Assembly: GCA_024281135.1 (NCBI GenBank)
Contig: JAMXLG010000199.1
Coordinates: 1-14,807 of the forward strand
DNA: 14,807 bases
Origin: Vulcanimicrobiia bacterium
GTDB lineage: Bacteria > Eremiobacterota > Eremiobacteria > Baltobacterales > Baltobacteraceae
Direction of reading: 5' to 3'
The first letter of the stretch is position 1; each line of letters opens with the position of its first letter. The position numbers and the translations under genes were made by a program. Positions 1 through 6,955 of the stretch are shown in pieces. Below the pieces are notes generated by a model. The model had not been told where the DNA came from. It searched no databases and saw only the letters and a list, made by a program, of their open reading frames with translations.

Positions 1-801
1 CGCCTTTTGCCGCGCGGATTCCTCAGCTTCTTCCTGTTTCAGCCGCTCTTCCTTTTGATCGAGCCACGAGCTGTAGTTGCCTCTCCACGGAATGCCGCGG
101 CCGCGATCGAGTTCGAGAATCCATTCGGCGGCGTTGTCGAGGAAATAGCGATCGTGCGTCACCGCGACGACCGTGCCGGGAAAGCGCTGCAGATATTGTT
201 CCAGCCATTCGACGCTTTCCGCATCGAGATGGTTCGTGGGCTCATCGAGCAGCAGCATATCGGGTTTCGAGAGCAAGAGCCGGCAAAGCGCGACGCGGCG
301 TTTCTCCCCACCGGAAAGCGGCCCGATCTTTGCATCCCACGGCGGCAGACGCAATGCATCCGCCGCGATTTCAAGCTGCGCTTCGAGATCGTCGCCGGCC
401 GCTGCAATAATCGCTTCGAGACGCGATTGCTCTTCCGCGAGTTTATCGAAATCCGCGTCCGGATTTGCGTACTCCGCATAGAGTGCATCGAGCCGGTTGC
501 GCGCGTCGATGAGTTCGCCAAGGCCCGCTTCAACGGTCTCACGCACGGTTTTACCGGGATCGAGCTTCGGTTCTTGCTCGAGATAGCCGATCGTCAACTT
601 GGGTGCGGGCGCAGCATCGCCGTCGAATTCAGTGTCGACGCCCGCCATGATGCGCAATAGCGACGATTTCCCGGCGCCGTTGAGGCCCAGAATGCCGATT
701 TTGGCACCCGGGAAGAAGCTTAAGGAGATATCTTTGAGGATCTGGCGCTTCGGCGGGACGACCTTGCCGACGCGATACATAGAATAGACGTATTGCGACA
801 C
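1..801 (-). CDS. ettA: Energy-dependent translational throttle protein EttA (ABC-F ATPase), N-terminal part, cut by window edge
   Basis: ABC-F proteins are soluble twin-ATPase factors that bind the ribosomal E site; EttA gates entry into elongation according to the ATP/ADP ratio. The visible 267 residues cover the first nucleotide-binding domain: Walker A GLNGAGKS (residues 39-46), the EttA arm region (about 95-135, with [15 protein letters not shown]), signature LSGGE (162-166), Walker B LLLDEP (183-188), and the H-loop VTHDR around His216. Similarity to E. coli EttA is very strong along the whole stretch, including the GKVVPPKR and PWRGNYSSW segments, so EttA is favoured over Uup or other ABC-F paralogues. 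I place the start at the GTG whose first base is 801, because the seven extra residues MSQYVYS match the E. coli N-terminus MAQFVYT; an ATG lies at 780. No clear Shine-Dalgarno precedes the GTG. The family is about 555 residues, so roughly half lies outside the window. Confidence 0.95.
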   Translation of the reverse strand, partial: MSQYVYSMYRVGKVVPPKRQILKDISLSFFPGAKIGILGLNGAGKSSLLRIMAGVDTEFDGDAAPAPKLTIGYLEQEPKLDPGKTVRETVEAGLGELIDARNRLDALYAEYANPDADFDKLAEEQSRLEAIIAAAGDDLEAQLEIAADALRLPPWDAKIGPLSGGEKRRVALCRLLLSKPDMLLLDEPTNHLDAESVEWLEQYLQRFPGTVVAVTHDRYFLDNAAEWILELDRGRGIPWRGNYSSWLDQKEERLKQEEAEESARQKA

Positions 802-818
802 GGCACCGACGCTTCTGG

Positions 819-1067
819 CTAGTGGCCGATCAACCCCGCTTCCGCCAGCACCGCTTTGACGTCATCGAATTGCTTGCGCAAGGAATGTACTTGGGCGATC
901 CGCACGGTCGGGTCCGGGGCGAACTGTTGCGATTTCCAGGCCGCGACATGCGCTTTCAGATTCTCCCACGCCACACGCTGAATGCTGCCCTCGGGATAGC
1001 GCTGGAATGCGTCGTCCGCGTGCGCTATGAGGAAGCTTGCCTTGGCGAGTTCGAGGTCGATGTCCAC
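819..1067 (-). CDS. Small protein of unknown function (82 aa)
   Basis: I do not recognise this protein. It begins [20 protein letters not shown] and is charged, without a signal peptide, membrane segment or cysteines. Alternating hydrophobic and charged residues suggest two or three helices, for example around [15 protein letters not shown] and the C-terminal [11 protein letters not shown]. It lies between the VIT-type transporter gene upstream and ettA, whose GTG starts 17 bp after this stop, so co-transcription with ettA is plausible. The GTG start at 1067 has only AAGGG immediately before it, too close to be a normal ribosome site. A better-looking site (AGGA, 8 nt before ATG 1156) opens a different frame upstream; see the small upstream frame entry. 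The coding call rests on the tight fit between two genes and the even amino-acid composition. Confidence 0.55.
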   Translation of the reverse strand: MDIDLELAKASFLIAHADDAFQRYPEGSIQRVAWENLKAHVAAWKSQQFAPDPTVRIAQVHSLRKQFDDVKAVLAEAGLIGH

Positions 1068-1079
1068 GCCCTTAGCGTA

Positions 1080-1105
1080 CCCAATGCGGCCTCCGCATCA
1101 TTGGG
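1080..1105. other. Hairpin-forming inverted repeat upstream of the 82-aa gene
   Basis: On the plus strand CCCAATGCGG and CCGC-ATC-ATTGGG face each other across a CCT loop. This gives a ten-base-pair stem interrupted by one three-base bulge. In the minus-strand transcript it lies 13-38 nt upstream of the GTG at 1067. No U-tract follows, so it is not a standard intrinsic terminator. It could be an mRNA structure affecting initiation or a protein-binding site. Confidence 0.45.
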
Positions 1106-1122
1106 CCCGACGACTCTAGAAC

Positions 1123-1128
1123 ATTGTA
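1123..1128 (-). promoter_or_regulatory. Possible -10 box (TACAAT) for the 82-aa gene
   Basis: Read on the minus strand, TACAAT matches five of six bases of the sigma-70 -10 consensus and stands out in a GC-rich gap between two genes. No convincing -35 hexamer lies 16-18 bp upstream. A start here would give a leader of about 50 nt containing the hairpin at 1080-1105. Confidence 0.25.
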
Positions 1129-1175
1129 CCCTTTCCACTACACCGTGGGGTCGCATGATTGTTGTCCTATGAAAC

Positions 1176-2009
1176 TTAGCCGCCAACGGCGACGGGCGCG
1201 TGACCGAAGAGCGGCGGGATGAAGTGACCGGCGAGATACGAGAGGACGAAAACGCCGCACCCGTACGCAACGATCTCTAAGCCTTTGCCGATCGGATTGC
1301 GATTGCTCGTTTGCGCGGCATATGCGCCGACGGCGAAGAGCCCGAGGACGGCCAACACCAGCGACACAATGGCGGACGCCGTCATCGGAATCGGCAAAAA
1401 GAAGGCGAGAATCGGCAGAAGCGAACCCGCCGCAAACGACAGCGCCATTGCGAACGGCGCGCGCAAACTCGTATCTTCCGCGACTCGCGGATCGATGCCG
1501 AATTCATCGCGCATCATTTCGTAGAGATAGATGTCCGGATGTTGCGTGAGGCGCGTCACAATCATCTGCGCTTCTTGCGCGCTAAAGCCTTTGAGTTTGT
1601 AGTATGCAACCTGTTCGGCGAACTCGGCTTGCGGGTCAGTCGCCATCTCGCCCTTTTCCATTTCGATCGTCGCCTGCACGACTTCGCGTTCGGACTTTCC
1701 GCCCAAATATTCACCGACGCCCATTGAAAGCGAGCCGGCGAGCAGCGCCAAAAATCCGCTGATGAAAACGGCGCTGCGATCGCCTTCAGCAACGCCTACG
1801 CCGGTGATAATGCCGAGGGTCGTGAGGATTCCGTCCTGCATACCGAAGACGATCTCGCGAACGCTGCGCTGCCTCTCTAACTTACGGCGCTGCGGAGTAT
1901 CAGGAATGCGAGGCTGCACCTGATGCCAGCCCGGCACGTCGACAACGACGTCGGTAACGGACGGCTTTAAGACCGGATCTTCCTGGGACGGCATGGAGCG
2001 GTGGTTCAT
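1176..2009 (-). CDS. VIT1/CCC1-family divalent metal (Fe/Mn) transporter
   Basis: Members of this family are membrane transporters that move Fe(II) or Mn(II) out of the cytoplasm, usually by proton antiport. The 277-residue protein has a polar N-terminal tail (1-48) and then the family signature VREIVFGMQDGILTTLG (about 50-66) with Asp59 in the first membrane helix. The second helix carries GSLSMGVGEYLGG (92-104). A hydrophilic cytosolic domain (105-182) follows, then three more hydrophobic segments (about 185-206, 210-231, 243-265). Compared from memory with eucalyptus VIT1, the metal-binding positions appear as Glu107, Glu118, Glu121, Met165, Met166 and Glu169, with Val110 where one Glu would be expected. 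The ATG at 2009 is used; the ATG at 1994 is an alternative and neither has a good Shine-Dalgarno. It is divergent from pxpB with only 14 bp between the starts. Confidence 0.9.
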   Translation of the reverse strand: MNHRSMPSQEDPVLKPSVTDVVVDVPGWHQVQPRIPDTPQRRKLERQRSVREIVFGMQDGILTTLGIITGVGVAEGDRSAVFISGFLALLAGSLSMGVGEYLGGKSEREVVQATIEMEKGEMATDPQAEFAEQVAYYKLKGFSAQEAQMIVTRLTQHPDIYLYEMMRDEFGIDPRVAEDTSLRAPFAMALSFAAGSLLPILAFFLPIPMTASAIVSLVLAVLGLFAVGAYAAQTSNRNPIGKGLEIVAYGCGVFVLSYLAGHFIPPLFGHAPVAVGG

Positions 2010-2023
2010 ATCCGCGAGAGCGA

Positions 2024-2686
2024 ATGGCCTTCCATATGGATCAATTCGGCGCCCCTAACTTTCGGCGCCTCGGCGCGAACGTACTCATCGTCGATTCCGG
2101 CGGTGACAACCGTTTGGAGAACCAGGAGCGGATATGGCGGTTGCACGCCGACTCCCGGGAATGGAACGGTGTACTCGAATCCGTTCCCGGCATGAATAAT
2201 CTAACACTGCTCTATGATGAACGGCGAGCCTCGGCGACAGAGTTAGAACAGCGATTGCGCGTTGCATGGAACGCGCCCGGCAACAACGCGGCGCGCCGGA
2301 GACGCATACACATTATTCCTGTTCGCTACGGCGGTGCGGACGGCCCGGATCTTCCAGCAGTGGCTGCCGCGCTGAAACTCTCGGAGCACGAGGTCGTAAC
2401 ATTGCACACCCAACGCGGATACCTGGTGTATTTTCTCGGGTTTCAACCAGGCTTCGCATATTTGGGCGATCTCGACGAACGATTGCGTCTTCCGAGACGT
2501 GATACGCCGCGCGCCGCCGTTTCCGCCGGTTCAGTCGCTATTGCCCTGTATCACACGGCCGTTTACCCGTTTGCGTCTCCCGGCGGTTGGCACGTCATCG
2601 GACGTACCGATGCGCGCGTGTTCGATGCGGCATCCGGAAAAGCGTCGTTCGCACCAGGCGATCGCGTGAACTTCCAGGCGGTGTGA
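2024..2686 (+). CDS. pxpB: 5-oxoprolinase subunit PxpB (KipI-like)
   Basis: PxpB works with PxpC and PxpA as the bacterial ATP-dependent 5-oxoprolinase, which opens the damaged metabolite 5-oxoproline to glutamate in the cytoplasm. The 220-residue protein aligns along its length with E. coli PxpB: RIWRL (36-40), VPGMNNLTLLY (54-64), IPVRYGGADGPDLPAVA (98-114), GFQPGFAYLG (139-148), PRR..PR (157-163), SAGSVAIA (167-174) and YPFASPGGWHVIGRT (181-195). The family name KipI comes from the Bacillus homologue that inhibits the sporulation kinase KinA, but the intact B-C-A gene set points to oxoprolinase. ATG 2024 is taken as the start; ATG 2036 (MDQFGAPNF) would equally fit the family length. The stop overlaps the pxpC start as TGATG, indicating translational coupling. 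Confidence 0.93.
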   Translation: MAFHMDQFGAPNFRRLGANVLIVDSGGDNRLENQERIWRLHADSREWNGVLESVPGMNNLTLLYDERRASATELEQRLRVAWNAPGNNAARRRRIHIIPVRYGGADGPDLPAVAAALKLSEHEVVTLHTQRGYLVYFLGFQPGFAYLGDLDERLRLPRRDTPRAAVSAGSVAIALYHTAVYPFASPGGWHVIGRTDARVFDAASGKASFAPGDRVNFQAV

Positions 2687-3654
2687 TGGAGCTTATCATC
2701 GAGCGGGTGGCGCCGCAGATGCTCGTCGTCGATCGTGGGCGATTTGGACACCGGCACGAAGGTATTCCGTGGTGCGGTCCTGCCGACGCGCTTGCGTTCG
2801 ACGCCGCAAACGTCTTGTTGCTCAACGACGGCGATTGCGCGCAAATCGAAGTGTTGCTCGGCGGTGCGGAGATTCGCTTCGGCGCACCGGTTGCGTTTGC
2901 GATTACGGGCGCGGACTGTGAAGCGACGCTTGACGGACGCCGCTGCGCAAACTGGGCAAAACACGTCGCAAGCGCAGGCTCCGTCTTGCAATTCGGACGC
3001 GCGAAACACGGTGTGTATGCGTATCTGAGCGTGAGCGGCGGCATCGACGTGCCGCTGGTGCTCGGATCGCGAACAACCGATCTCGCTGCGGCGTTCGGCG
3101 GATTTGAGGGGCGTGCGTTGCGCGCCGGCGACCGATTGCGTGCGGGCGTTGCATCGATTCCGTCCGACGGTTCGTTCGCCGTTGCGCCTCCGCAGCTCAG
3201 CGTTTTCGCGCACGCGTATCACGACGGCGTGACGTCGATTCGCGTCATTGCAGGCGGCGAAATCGATTCGTTCGACGCGCAGTCGCGTAACGAGTTGTGG
3301 GAAAACCGCTGGCGCGTCGGACACGAGAGCAACCGCATGGGATATCGTCTGCACGGTGACGCGCTGCGCTATGAAGGCGAGCAATTGCCCTCACACGGCG
3401 TTTTTCCGGGCGTGATTCAAGTACCGCCGTCGGGAGAGCCGATCGTGCTGCTGGCCGACGCCCACACTACCGGCGGATATCCGAAGGCCGGCATTGTGAT
3501 CGATGTGGACCTTCCGCTCGTCGCGCAGGCCCGGCCCGGCGAGCTGCTGCAATTGATTCCCGTCCAGCCCGAAGATGTTGCGCGCGCCGGTTCGAATCGG
3601 ACGGCCTACCTGCAAGCACTTGGGGCACTCGCCCTCGAACGCAGCGGACGATGA
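2686..3654 (+). CDS. pxpC: 5-oxoprolinase subunit PxpC (KipA-like, biotin-dependent carboxyltransferase fold)
   Basis: PxpC is the partner of PxpB in the 5-oxoprolinase complex; the pair resembles allophanate hydrolase subunits 1 and 2. The protein is 322 residues, normal for the family. Visible family segments are [19 protein letters not shown] (16-34), the [13 protein letters not shown] stretch (72-84), [20 protein letters not shown] (111-130) with [13 protein letters not shown] (137-149), NRMGYRLHG, and the C-terminal [20 protein letters not shown] followed by TGGYPK. The start is the ATG overlapping the pxpB stop (TGATG at 2684-2688); an upstream in-frame ATG at 2587 lies inside pxpB and its 33 extra residues are arginine-rich shadow sequence, so it was not used. 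The gene ends in an ATGA overlap with pxpA. The early motif reads PWCGPAD where many relatives have a PPSGAMD-like sequence. Confidence 0.93.
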   Translation: MELIIERVAPQMLVVDRGRFGHRHEGIPWCGPADALAFDAANVLLLNDGDCAQIEVLLGGAEIRFGAPVAFAITGADCEATLDGRRCANWAKHVASAGSVLQFGRAKHGVYAYLSVSGGIDVPLVLGSRTTDLAAAFGGFEGRALRAGDRLRAGVASIPSDGSFAVAPPQLSVFAHAYHDGVTSIRVIAGGEIDSFDAQSRNELWENRWRVGHESNRMGYRLHGDALRYEGEQLPSHGVFPGVIQVPPSGEPIVLLADAHTTGGYPKAGIVIDVDLPLVAQARPGELLQLIPVQPEDVARAGSNRTAYLQALGALALERSGR

Positions 3655-4760
3655 GCGAAATCGATCTCAATGCCGATCTCGGCGAAGGTTGCGGCGACGA
3701 TGCCGCACTCCTGCGCATCGTCACTTCGGCGAATATTGCGTGTGGCGGACATGCCGGTGATGCGGCGACCATGCGGGAAACGGTTCGTCTTGCACGTTCG
3801 AACGGGGTCACGATCGGAGCACACCCCTCGTTTCCGGATCGGGAAAACTTCGGACGCTTAGAGATGGAACGCGCACCGCATGAGATCTACGTCGACGTGC
3901 GTGCGCAAATTGATGCTTTAGCAACAATTGCACGCGAAGAAGGGGCAACATTGCATCACGTCAAGGCGCACGGCGCGCTCTACAATCTCGCCGCGCGGAA
4001 CATCGCCGTAGCGGATGCAATCTCGCGAGCGGTCGCCGATACCTCGACGTCACTTGTGCTCTACGGTCTTGCCGGCGGCGCGCAAATAGAAAGCGGTCGC
4101 GCGCACGGTCTGCGTACCGCGGGCGAAGGCTTTGCCGACAGACGCTACATGCCCGATGGCAGCCTCGTCCCACGTTCTCGTCCCGATGCGTTGATCGACG
4201 ATGAAGAAGAAGCCGTCGCGCAAGCGCTCTCGCTCGCCGAGAGCGGACGCGCGCAGACGATTTGCTTGCACGGCGACGGTCCTCATGCAATCGCGTTTGC
4301 AAGGCGCATTCGCGATGCGTTCGCGTCTGCGAATGTTGCGGTTCGAGCACTTGCGCTCGTGCTGTTCGTAGTGCTCGTTCCTATCGCGGCATTCGCGAGC
4401 GCACCTCCGAAGGCCCAAGCGGTTCTGGCAACGGAAGCGCGTTGGGTGCGAGCCATCGACGATCGCGACGCATCGGCACTCGGTGCTATTCTTGCAACGA
4501 ATTTCGTGCACACGAATTATCAAGGCCGCGTCCGATATCGCGACGATGAATTGAAGCTCGTACGGTCGCCAAAGCCGTACCGGCAGAACACCAGCGAGCA
4601 GACCGTCGACTTCGTCGGAAATGCAGCGGTCGTCCACGGGCTGAACACGATTACGCAAAGCGGGCGCACCGTGCTGCGATTACGCTACACGGATGTCTAC
4701 ACGTTGCGAGGGGGAACGTGGGTCGCGGTTTCCGCTCAAGAAACCGCGATTGCCAAATAG
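3651..4760 (+). CDS. pxpA: 5-oxoprolinase subunit PxpA (LamB/YcsF family) fused in frame to a membrane/signal segment and a SnoaL/DUF4440 domain
   Basis: PxpA supplies a catalytic part of 5-oxoprolinase. Residues 1-232 match E. coli PxpA closely: [10 protein letters not shown] (4-13), [12 protein letters not shown] (26-37), [15 protein letters not shown] (55-69), [11 protein letters not shown] (102-112), [16 protein letters not shown] (161-176) and CLHGDG (205-210). A loop of about ten residues before CLHGDG is shorter than in E. coli. PxpA normally ends near residue 232. Here there is no stop: the frame continues into a hydrophobic segment (233-249, [16 protein letters not shown]) ending in an A-F-A signal-peptidase-like site, then a SnoaL/NTF2-like DUF4440 domain (about 256-369, with [20 protein letters not shown] and [13 protein letters not shown]). 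The latter looks like a secreted protein. No ATG opens the second part in frame; GTG codons at 4359 and 4371 fall inside the hydrophobic core. It is either a true fusion with the SnoaL part outside the membrane, or two proteins with unusual initiation. The start at 3651 is in ATGA overlap with pxpC. Confidence 0.85.
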   Translation: MSEIDLNADLGEGCGDDAALLRIVTSANIACGGHAGDAATMRETVRLARSNGVTIGAHPSFPDRENFGRLEMERAPHEIYVDVRAQIDALATIAREEGATLHHVKAHGALYNLAARNIAVADAISRAVADTSTSLVLYGLAGGAQIESGRAHGLRTAGEGFADRRYMPDGSLVPRSRPDALIDDEEEAVAQALSLAESGRAQTICLHGDGPHAIAFARRIRDAFASANVAVRALALVLFVVLVPIAAFASAPPKAQAVLATEARWVRAIDDRDASALGAILATNFVHTNYQGRVRYRDDELKLVRSPKPYRQNTSEQTVDFVGNAAVVHGLNTITQSGRTVLRLRYTDVYTLRGGTWVAVSAQETAIAK

Positions 4761-4766
4761 GGTTCG

Positions 4767-5816
4767 CTAACCGCCGAGTTCTTTGCCGAGCGGTGCGAAC
4801 GACGTCGACGAGAACGCGCTCGCGGAGTGCGTCGTGCTCAAGCGAATGCGACGGTTGCGATAGTCGACCGAACGCACTGTGACTTCGATCGCTTCGCCGA
4901 TCTCGTACTCTTCGGGATTGGCTTCACGGTCGGAGATGCTGCCGATCACGCCCGGTGCAATTTCTACCTGCAGGCGCGGCTCCTTTGCGACGACGTGTCC
5001 TTCGGTGACGGTGCCGTGCTTGAGTACCCCGGAGTGATCGCGCCAAGGATCGGGCAGCGCCGCTTTGCGTGAAACGGCGATTTTCTTTCCGCCTTCGTCG
5101 ATGCGCAGCACTTTGACTTGGAACGTGTCGCCGATATTGACTGCGTCGGTCGGCTTCTCTAAGCGTTCGAATGCGAGTTCGCCAATGGGCACCAGCGCAT
5201 CGACTCCGCCGAGATCGACGAAGGCGCCGAAATCTGCGATGCGTACGACGGTTGCGGTGCGCTCTTCGCCGACGCGCAGCGATGCGAGCAGCGCTTGACG
5301 CGTGGCGCGACGTTCCGCTTCAGCGGCGCGGCGATGCGAAACGACCAAACGCTTGCGTTTCTGGTCGACGTCGATAACTTTCACCGGCACGTCTTTGCCG
5401 ACGAGCGACGCGAGCGATTCGCCTTTCGGTACGCGCGTTTGCGATGCCGGAAGAAATGCGCGATATCCCTCGACGTCGAGTAACAACCCACCCTTGATTT
5501 CGGATTTGACTTTTGCGGTGATCGTTTCACCGGTGTCTTTCGCACCCGAAATGCGCGCCCACGTTTCTTGCGCGCGCTTCCGACCTTCCGCGGCCTGCGC
5601 TTGTTGCGCCGTCTGCGCAGCAGGCTCTTGTGCAGCAGGCTCTTGTGCTGCAGATTCTTCTGCGGCGGCCTCTTGCAAAACAGGCTCTTGTGCAACGGGT
5701 TCCTGCGTTTCCGGCGCCGGTTCTAGCGGTGCGGGCGCAGATTCCGCGAGCGGCGCTTCCGGCTGCGGAACGAGTGGGGCCGGTTGGTCCTCTTTGAGCT
5801 CTTCGTTATCCATCAT
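4767..5816 (-). CDS. S1-domain RNA-binding protein (ribosomal protein S1-like) with repetitive N-terminal tail
   Basis: The 349-residue protein has a low-complexity acidic N-terminus (1-77) rich in Glu, Pro, Ala and Gln, then three S1-type OB folds at about 94-160, 181-248 and 266-327. The second is the most canonical (ATVVRIADFGAFVDLGGVDAL then VPIGEL), and the first has the variant KSEIKGGLLLDVEGYRAFLP with VVSHRRA at its end, as in ribosomal protein S1 repeats. S1 proteins bind mRNA and help recruit it to the 30S subunit. With three domains it is shorter than the six-domain E. coli S1 and closer to short S1/YhgF-C-terminal-like or plastid S1 forms; whether it is the organism's main rpsA cannot be told here. 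The first ATG (5816) is followed directly by a second (5813); no strong Shine-Dalgarno is seen. It is convergent with the pxp operon (6 bp between stops) and divergent from gnd. Confidence 0.85.
   Translation of the reverse strand: MMDNEELKEDQPAPLVPQPEAPLAESAPAPLEPAPETQEPVAQEPVLQEAAAEESAAQEPAAQEPAAQTAQQAQAAEGRKRAQETWARISGAKDTGETITAKVKSEIKGGLLLDVEGYRAFLPASQTRVPKGESLASLVGKDVPVKVIDVDQKRKRLVVSHRRAAEAERRATRQALLASLRVGEERTATVVRIADFGAFVDLGGVDALVPIGELAFERLEKPTDAVNIGDTFQVKVLRIDEGGKKIAVSRKAALPDPWRDHSGVLKHGTVTEGHVVAKEPRLQVEIAPGVIGSISDREANPEEYEIGEAIEVTVRSVDYRNRRIRLSTTHSASAFSSTSFAPLGKELGG
5613..5705 (-). repeat. Degenerate 15-bp tandem repeat inside the S1 gene (pentapeptide Q-E-P/A/S-x-x)
   Basis: Residues 38-68 of the S1 protein consist of about six copies of a five-residue unit such as QEPVA, QEPVL, QEAAA and QEPAA. 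At the DNA level the plus strand shows CAGGCTCTTGTGCAG-type 15-mers, two of them adjacent and nearly identical around 5618-5647 and others diverged. The repeat keeps frame, so copy-number change would alter only tail length. Confidence 0.75.
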
Positions 5817-5935
5817 GTATGCCGGAGCGACGGGTTCCCGTGTCCGAAGGCGCGGCCCTCCGTGGTATTCCCGGGAGCGCGTAAAAAAGCGACGAACTAC
5901 CCTGGCCTTCCGAACGAAGAGGAGAGTCTTTCACG
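5817..5935. promoter_or_regulatory. Divergent intergenic region between S1 gene and gnd, with strong Shine-Dalgarno for gnd
   Basis: This 119-bp gap must hold promoters for both flanking genes. The purine run AAGAGGAGAG at 5917-5926 lies 9 nt before the gnd ATG and fixes that start. I see no sigma-70 hexamer pair with acceptable spacing on either strand. A TAAAAAA run at 5882-5888 is the only AT-rich spot. Confidence 0.5.
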
Positions 5936-6952
5936 ATGCAATTGGGGATGATCGGACTCGGGCGCATGGGCGCAAATATGGTACGCCGCCTCGTCCGCGC
6001 GGGTCACGAGTGCGTCGTTTACGATCGGAGCGCCGATCAAATTCGTGGTCTCGCGTCAGAAGGCGCAATCGGCGCTTTCTCGCTGGAAGAACTCGTCGCT
6101 AAGTTGAACAAGCGTCGCGCGGTGTGGATGATGCTGCCCGCCGCCGTCGTTCCACAGAGTGTCGCGGACCTGTCACTGTTACTCGAGAAGAATGACATAC
6201 TCATCGACGGTGGCAATTCATATTACATCGATGATATCGCGCGTTCTCACGAACTCGCGCCGAAGGGCATAGAATACATTGACGTCGGCACGAGCGGGGG
6301 TGTCTGGGGTCTTGATCGCGGATATTGCATGATGATCGGTGGTCCGGACGACGGCGTCGCATATCTCGATCCGATCTTTAAAGCGCTCGCCCCGGGACGC
6401 GGTACCATCGATCGTACGCCCGGCCGACCGGAGCATAAGGGAACGGCCGAGGAAGGCTACCTACACTGTGGTCCGAGCGGGGCCGGTCACTTCGTTAAAA
6501 TGGTGCATAACGGCATCGAGTACGGCATCATGGCCGCGTACGCAGAGGGACTGAACATTCTCAAACATGCGAACATCGGAAAGCAGACGCACACGAGCGA
6601 TGCCGAAACGACGCCCTTGCGTGATCCCGAGCATTATCAATATGACTTCGATCTGGCAGAAGTCACTGAAGTGTGGCGACGTGGTTCGGTCATTGCTTCG
6701 TGGCTGCTCGATCTCACGGCCGCTTCATTCGTAAAAGATCCGGACTTGAGCGCCTTCGCGGGGCGCGTTTCGGACTCAGGCGAGGGTCGCTGGACGATCA
6801 AAGCCGCAATCGACGAAGCGGTTCCGGCAGAAGTGCTCACCGCCGCACTGTACGAACGGTTCGCGTCACGCGGCGAAGCTGAGTTCCAGAATCGCATTCT
6901 CTCAGCACTGCGCTTCCAATTCGGGGGGCACTTGGAAAAAGCAGCGACGTAG
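5936..6952 (+). CDS. gnd: 6-phosphogluconate dehydrogenase, decarboxylating (short GndA type)
   Basis: The enzyme oxidatively decarboxylates 6-phosphogluconate to ribulose 5-phosphate in the cytoplasmic pentose phosphate pathway. The 338-residue length is that of the short GndA-type proteins and not of the 470-residue E. coli Gnd. The Rossmann motif GLGRMGANMV is at 7-16; the second-strand end reads VVYDRS (27-32), where an acidic Asp30 is more typical of NAD-preferring enzymes, though the following Arg leaves this open. The substrate motif DGGNSYY is at 91-97, DVGTSGGVWGLDRGYCMMIG at 116-135, and the catalytic segment GPSGAGHFVKMVHNGIEYGI at 179-198 with Lys188 and Asn192. The C-terminal helical part has YQYDFDLAEVTEVWRRGSVI. 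Shine-Dalgarno AAGAGGAGAG sits 9 nt upstream of ATG 5936. It stands alone and is convergent with the FkbM gene, 3 bp between stops. Confidence 0.95.
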   Translation: MQLGMIGLGRMGANMVRRLVRAGHECVVYDRSADQIRGLASEGAIGAFSLEELVAKLNKRRAVWMMLPAAVVPQSVADLSLLLEKNDILIDGGNSYYIDDIARSHELAPKGIEYIDVGTSGGVWGLDRGYCMMIGGPDDGVAYLDPIFKALAPGRGTIDRTPGRPEHKGTAEEGYLHCGPSGAGHFVKMVHNGIEYGIMAAYAEGLNILKHANIGKQTHTSDAETTPLRDPEHYQYDFDLAEVTEVWRRGSVIASWLLDLTAASFVKDPDLSAFAGRVSDSGEGRWTIKAAIDEAVPAEVLTAALYERFASRGEAEFQNRILSALRFQFGGHLEKAAT

Positions 6953-6955
6953 TTC

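Larger units (their letters stand above)
1025..1156 (-). other. Short upstream reading frame overlapping the 82-aa gene (leader peptide or frameshifted N-terminus)
   Basis: An ATG at 1156 on the minus strand is preceded by AGGA with 8 nt spacing, a better ribosome site than that of the 82-aa gene. It encodes about 43 residues starting MRPHGVVERVQC and ends inside the 82-aa gene in another frame. Its first half (through GPNDAEAALG) is plausible protein, and its second half is the out-of-frame shadow of the downstream gene. It could be a leader peptide, or the true N-terminus separated from the 82-aa frame by a frameshift near 1070-1090. It may also be chance. Confidence 0.25.

Noticed and set aside
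7..660. 217-residue open frame on the plus strand
   Set aside because: It is antisense to ettA, whose ABC motifs are unmistakable; the plus-strand product is an arginine- and phenylalanine-rich mirror of it.
1080..1105. Hairpin as a rho-independent terminator of the metal transporter gene
   Set aside because: No T-run follows the stem on the minus strand, and the stem is interrupted by a bulge.
2563..3384. 273-residue antisense frame across pxpB/pxpC
   Set aside because: The opposite strand carries complete family motifs for both oxoprolinase subunits; long antisense frames are expected with GC-rich codon usage.
5618..5706. Repeats here as a CRISPR or mobile-element remnant
   Set aside because: Units are 15 bp, contiguous, in frame and without spacers; they encode a peptide repeat of the S1 protein.
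5936..6952. Residues 205-240 of the 6-phosphogluconate dehydrogenase as an unusual insertion
   Set aside because: The total length and the YQYDFDLAEVTEVWRRGS context fit the usual short GndA-type family, so it is not exceptional.
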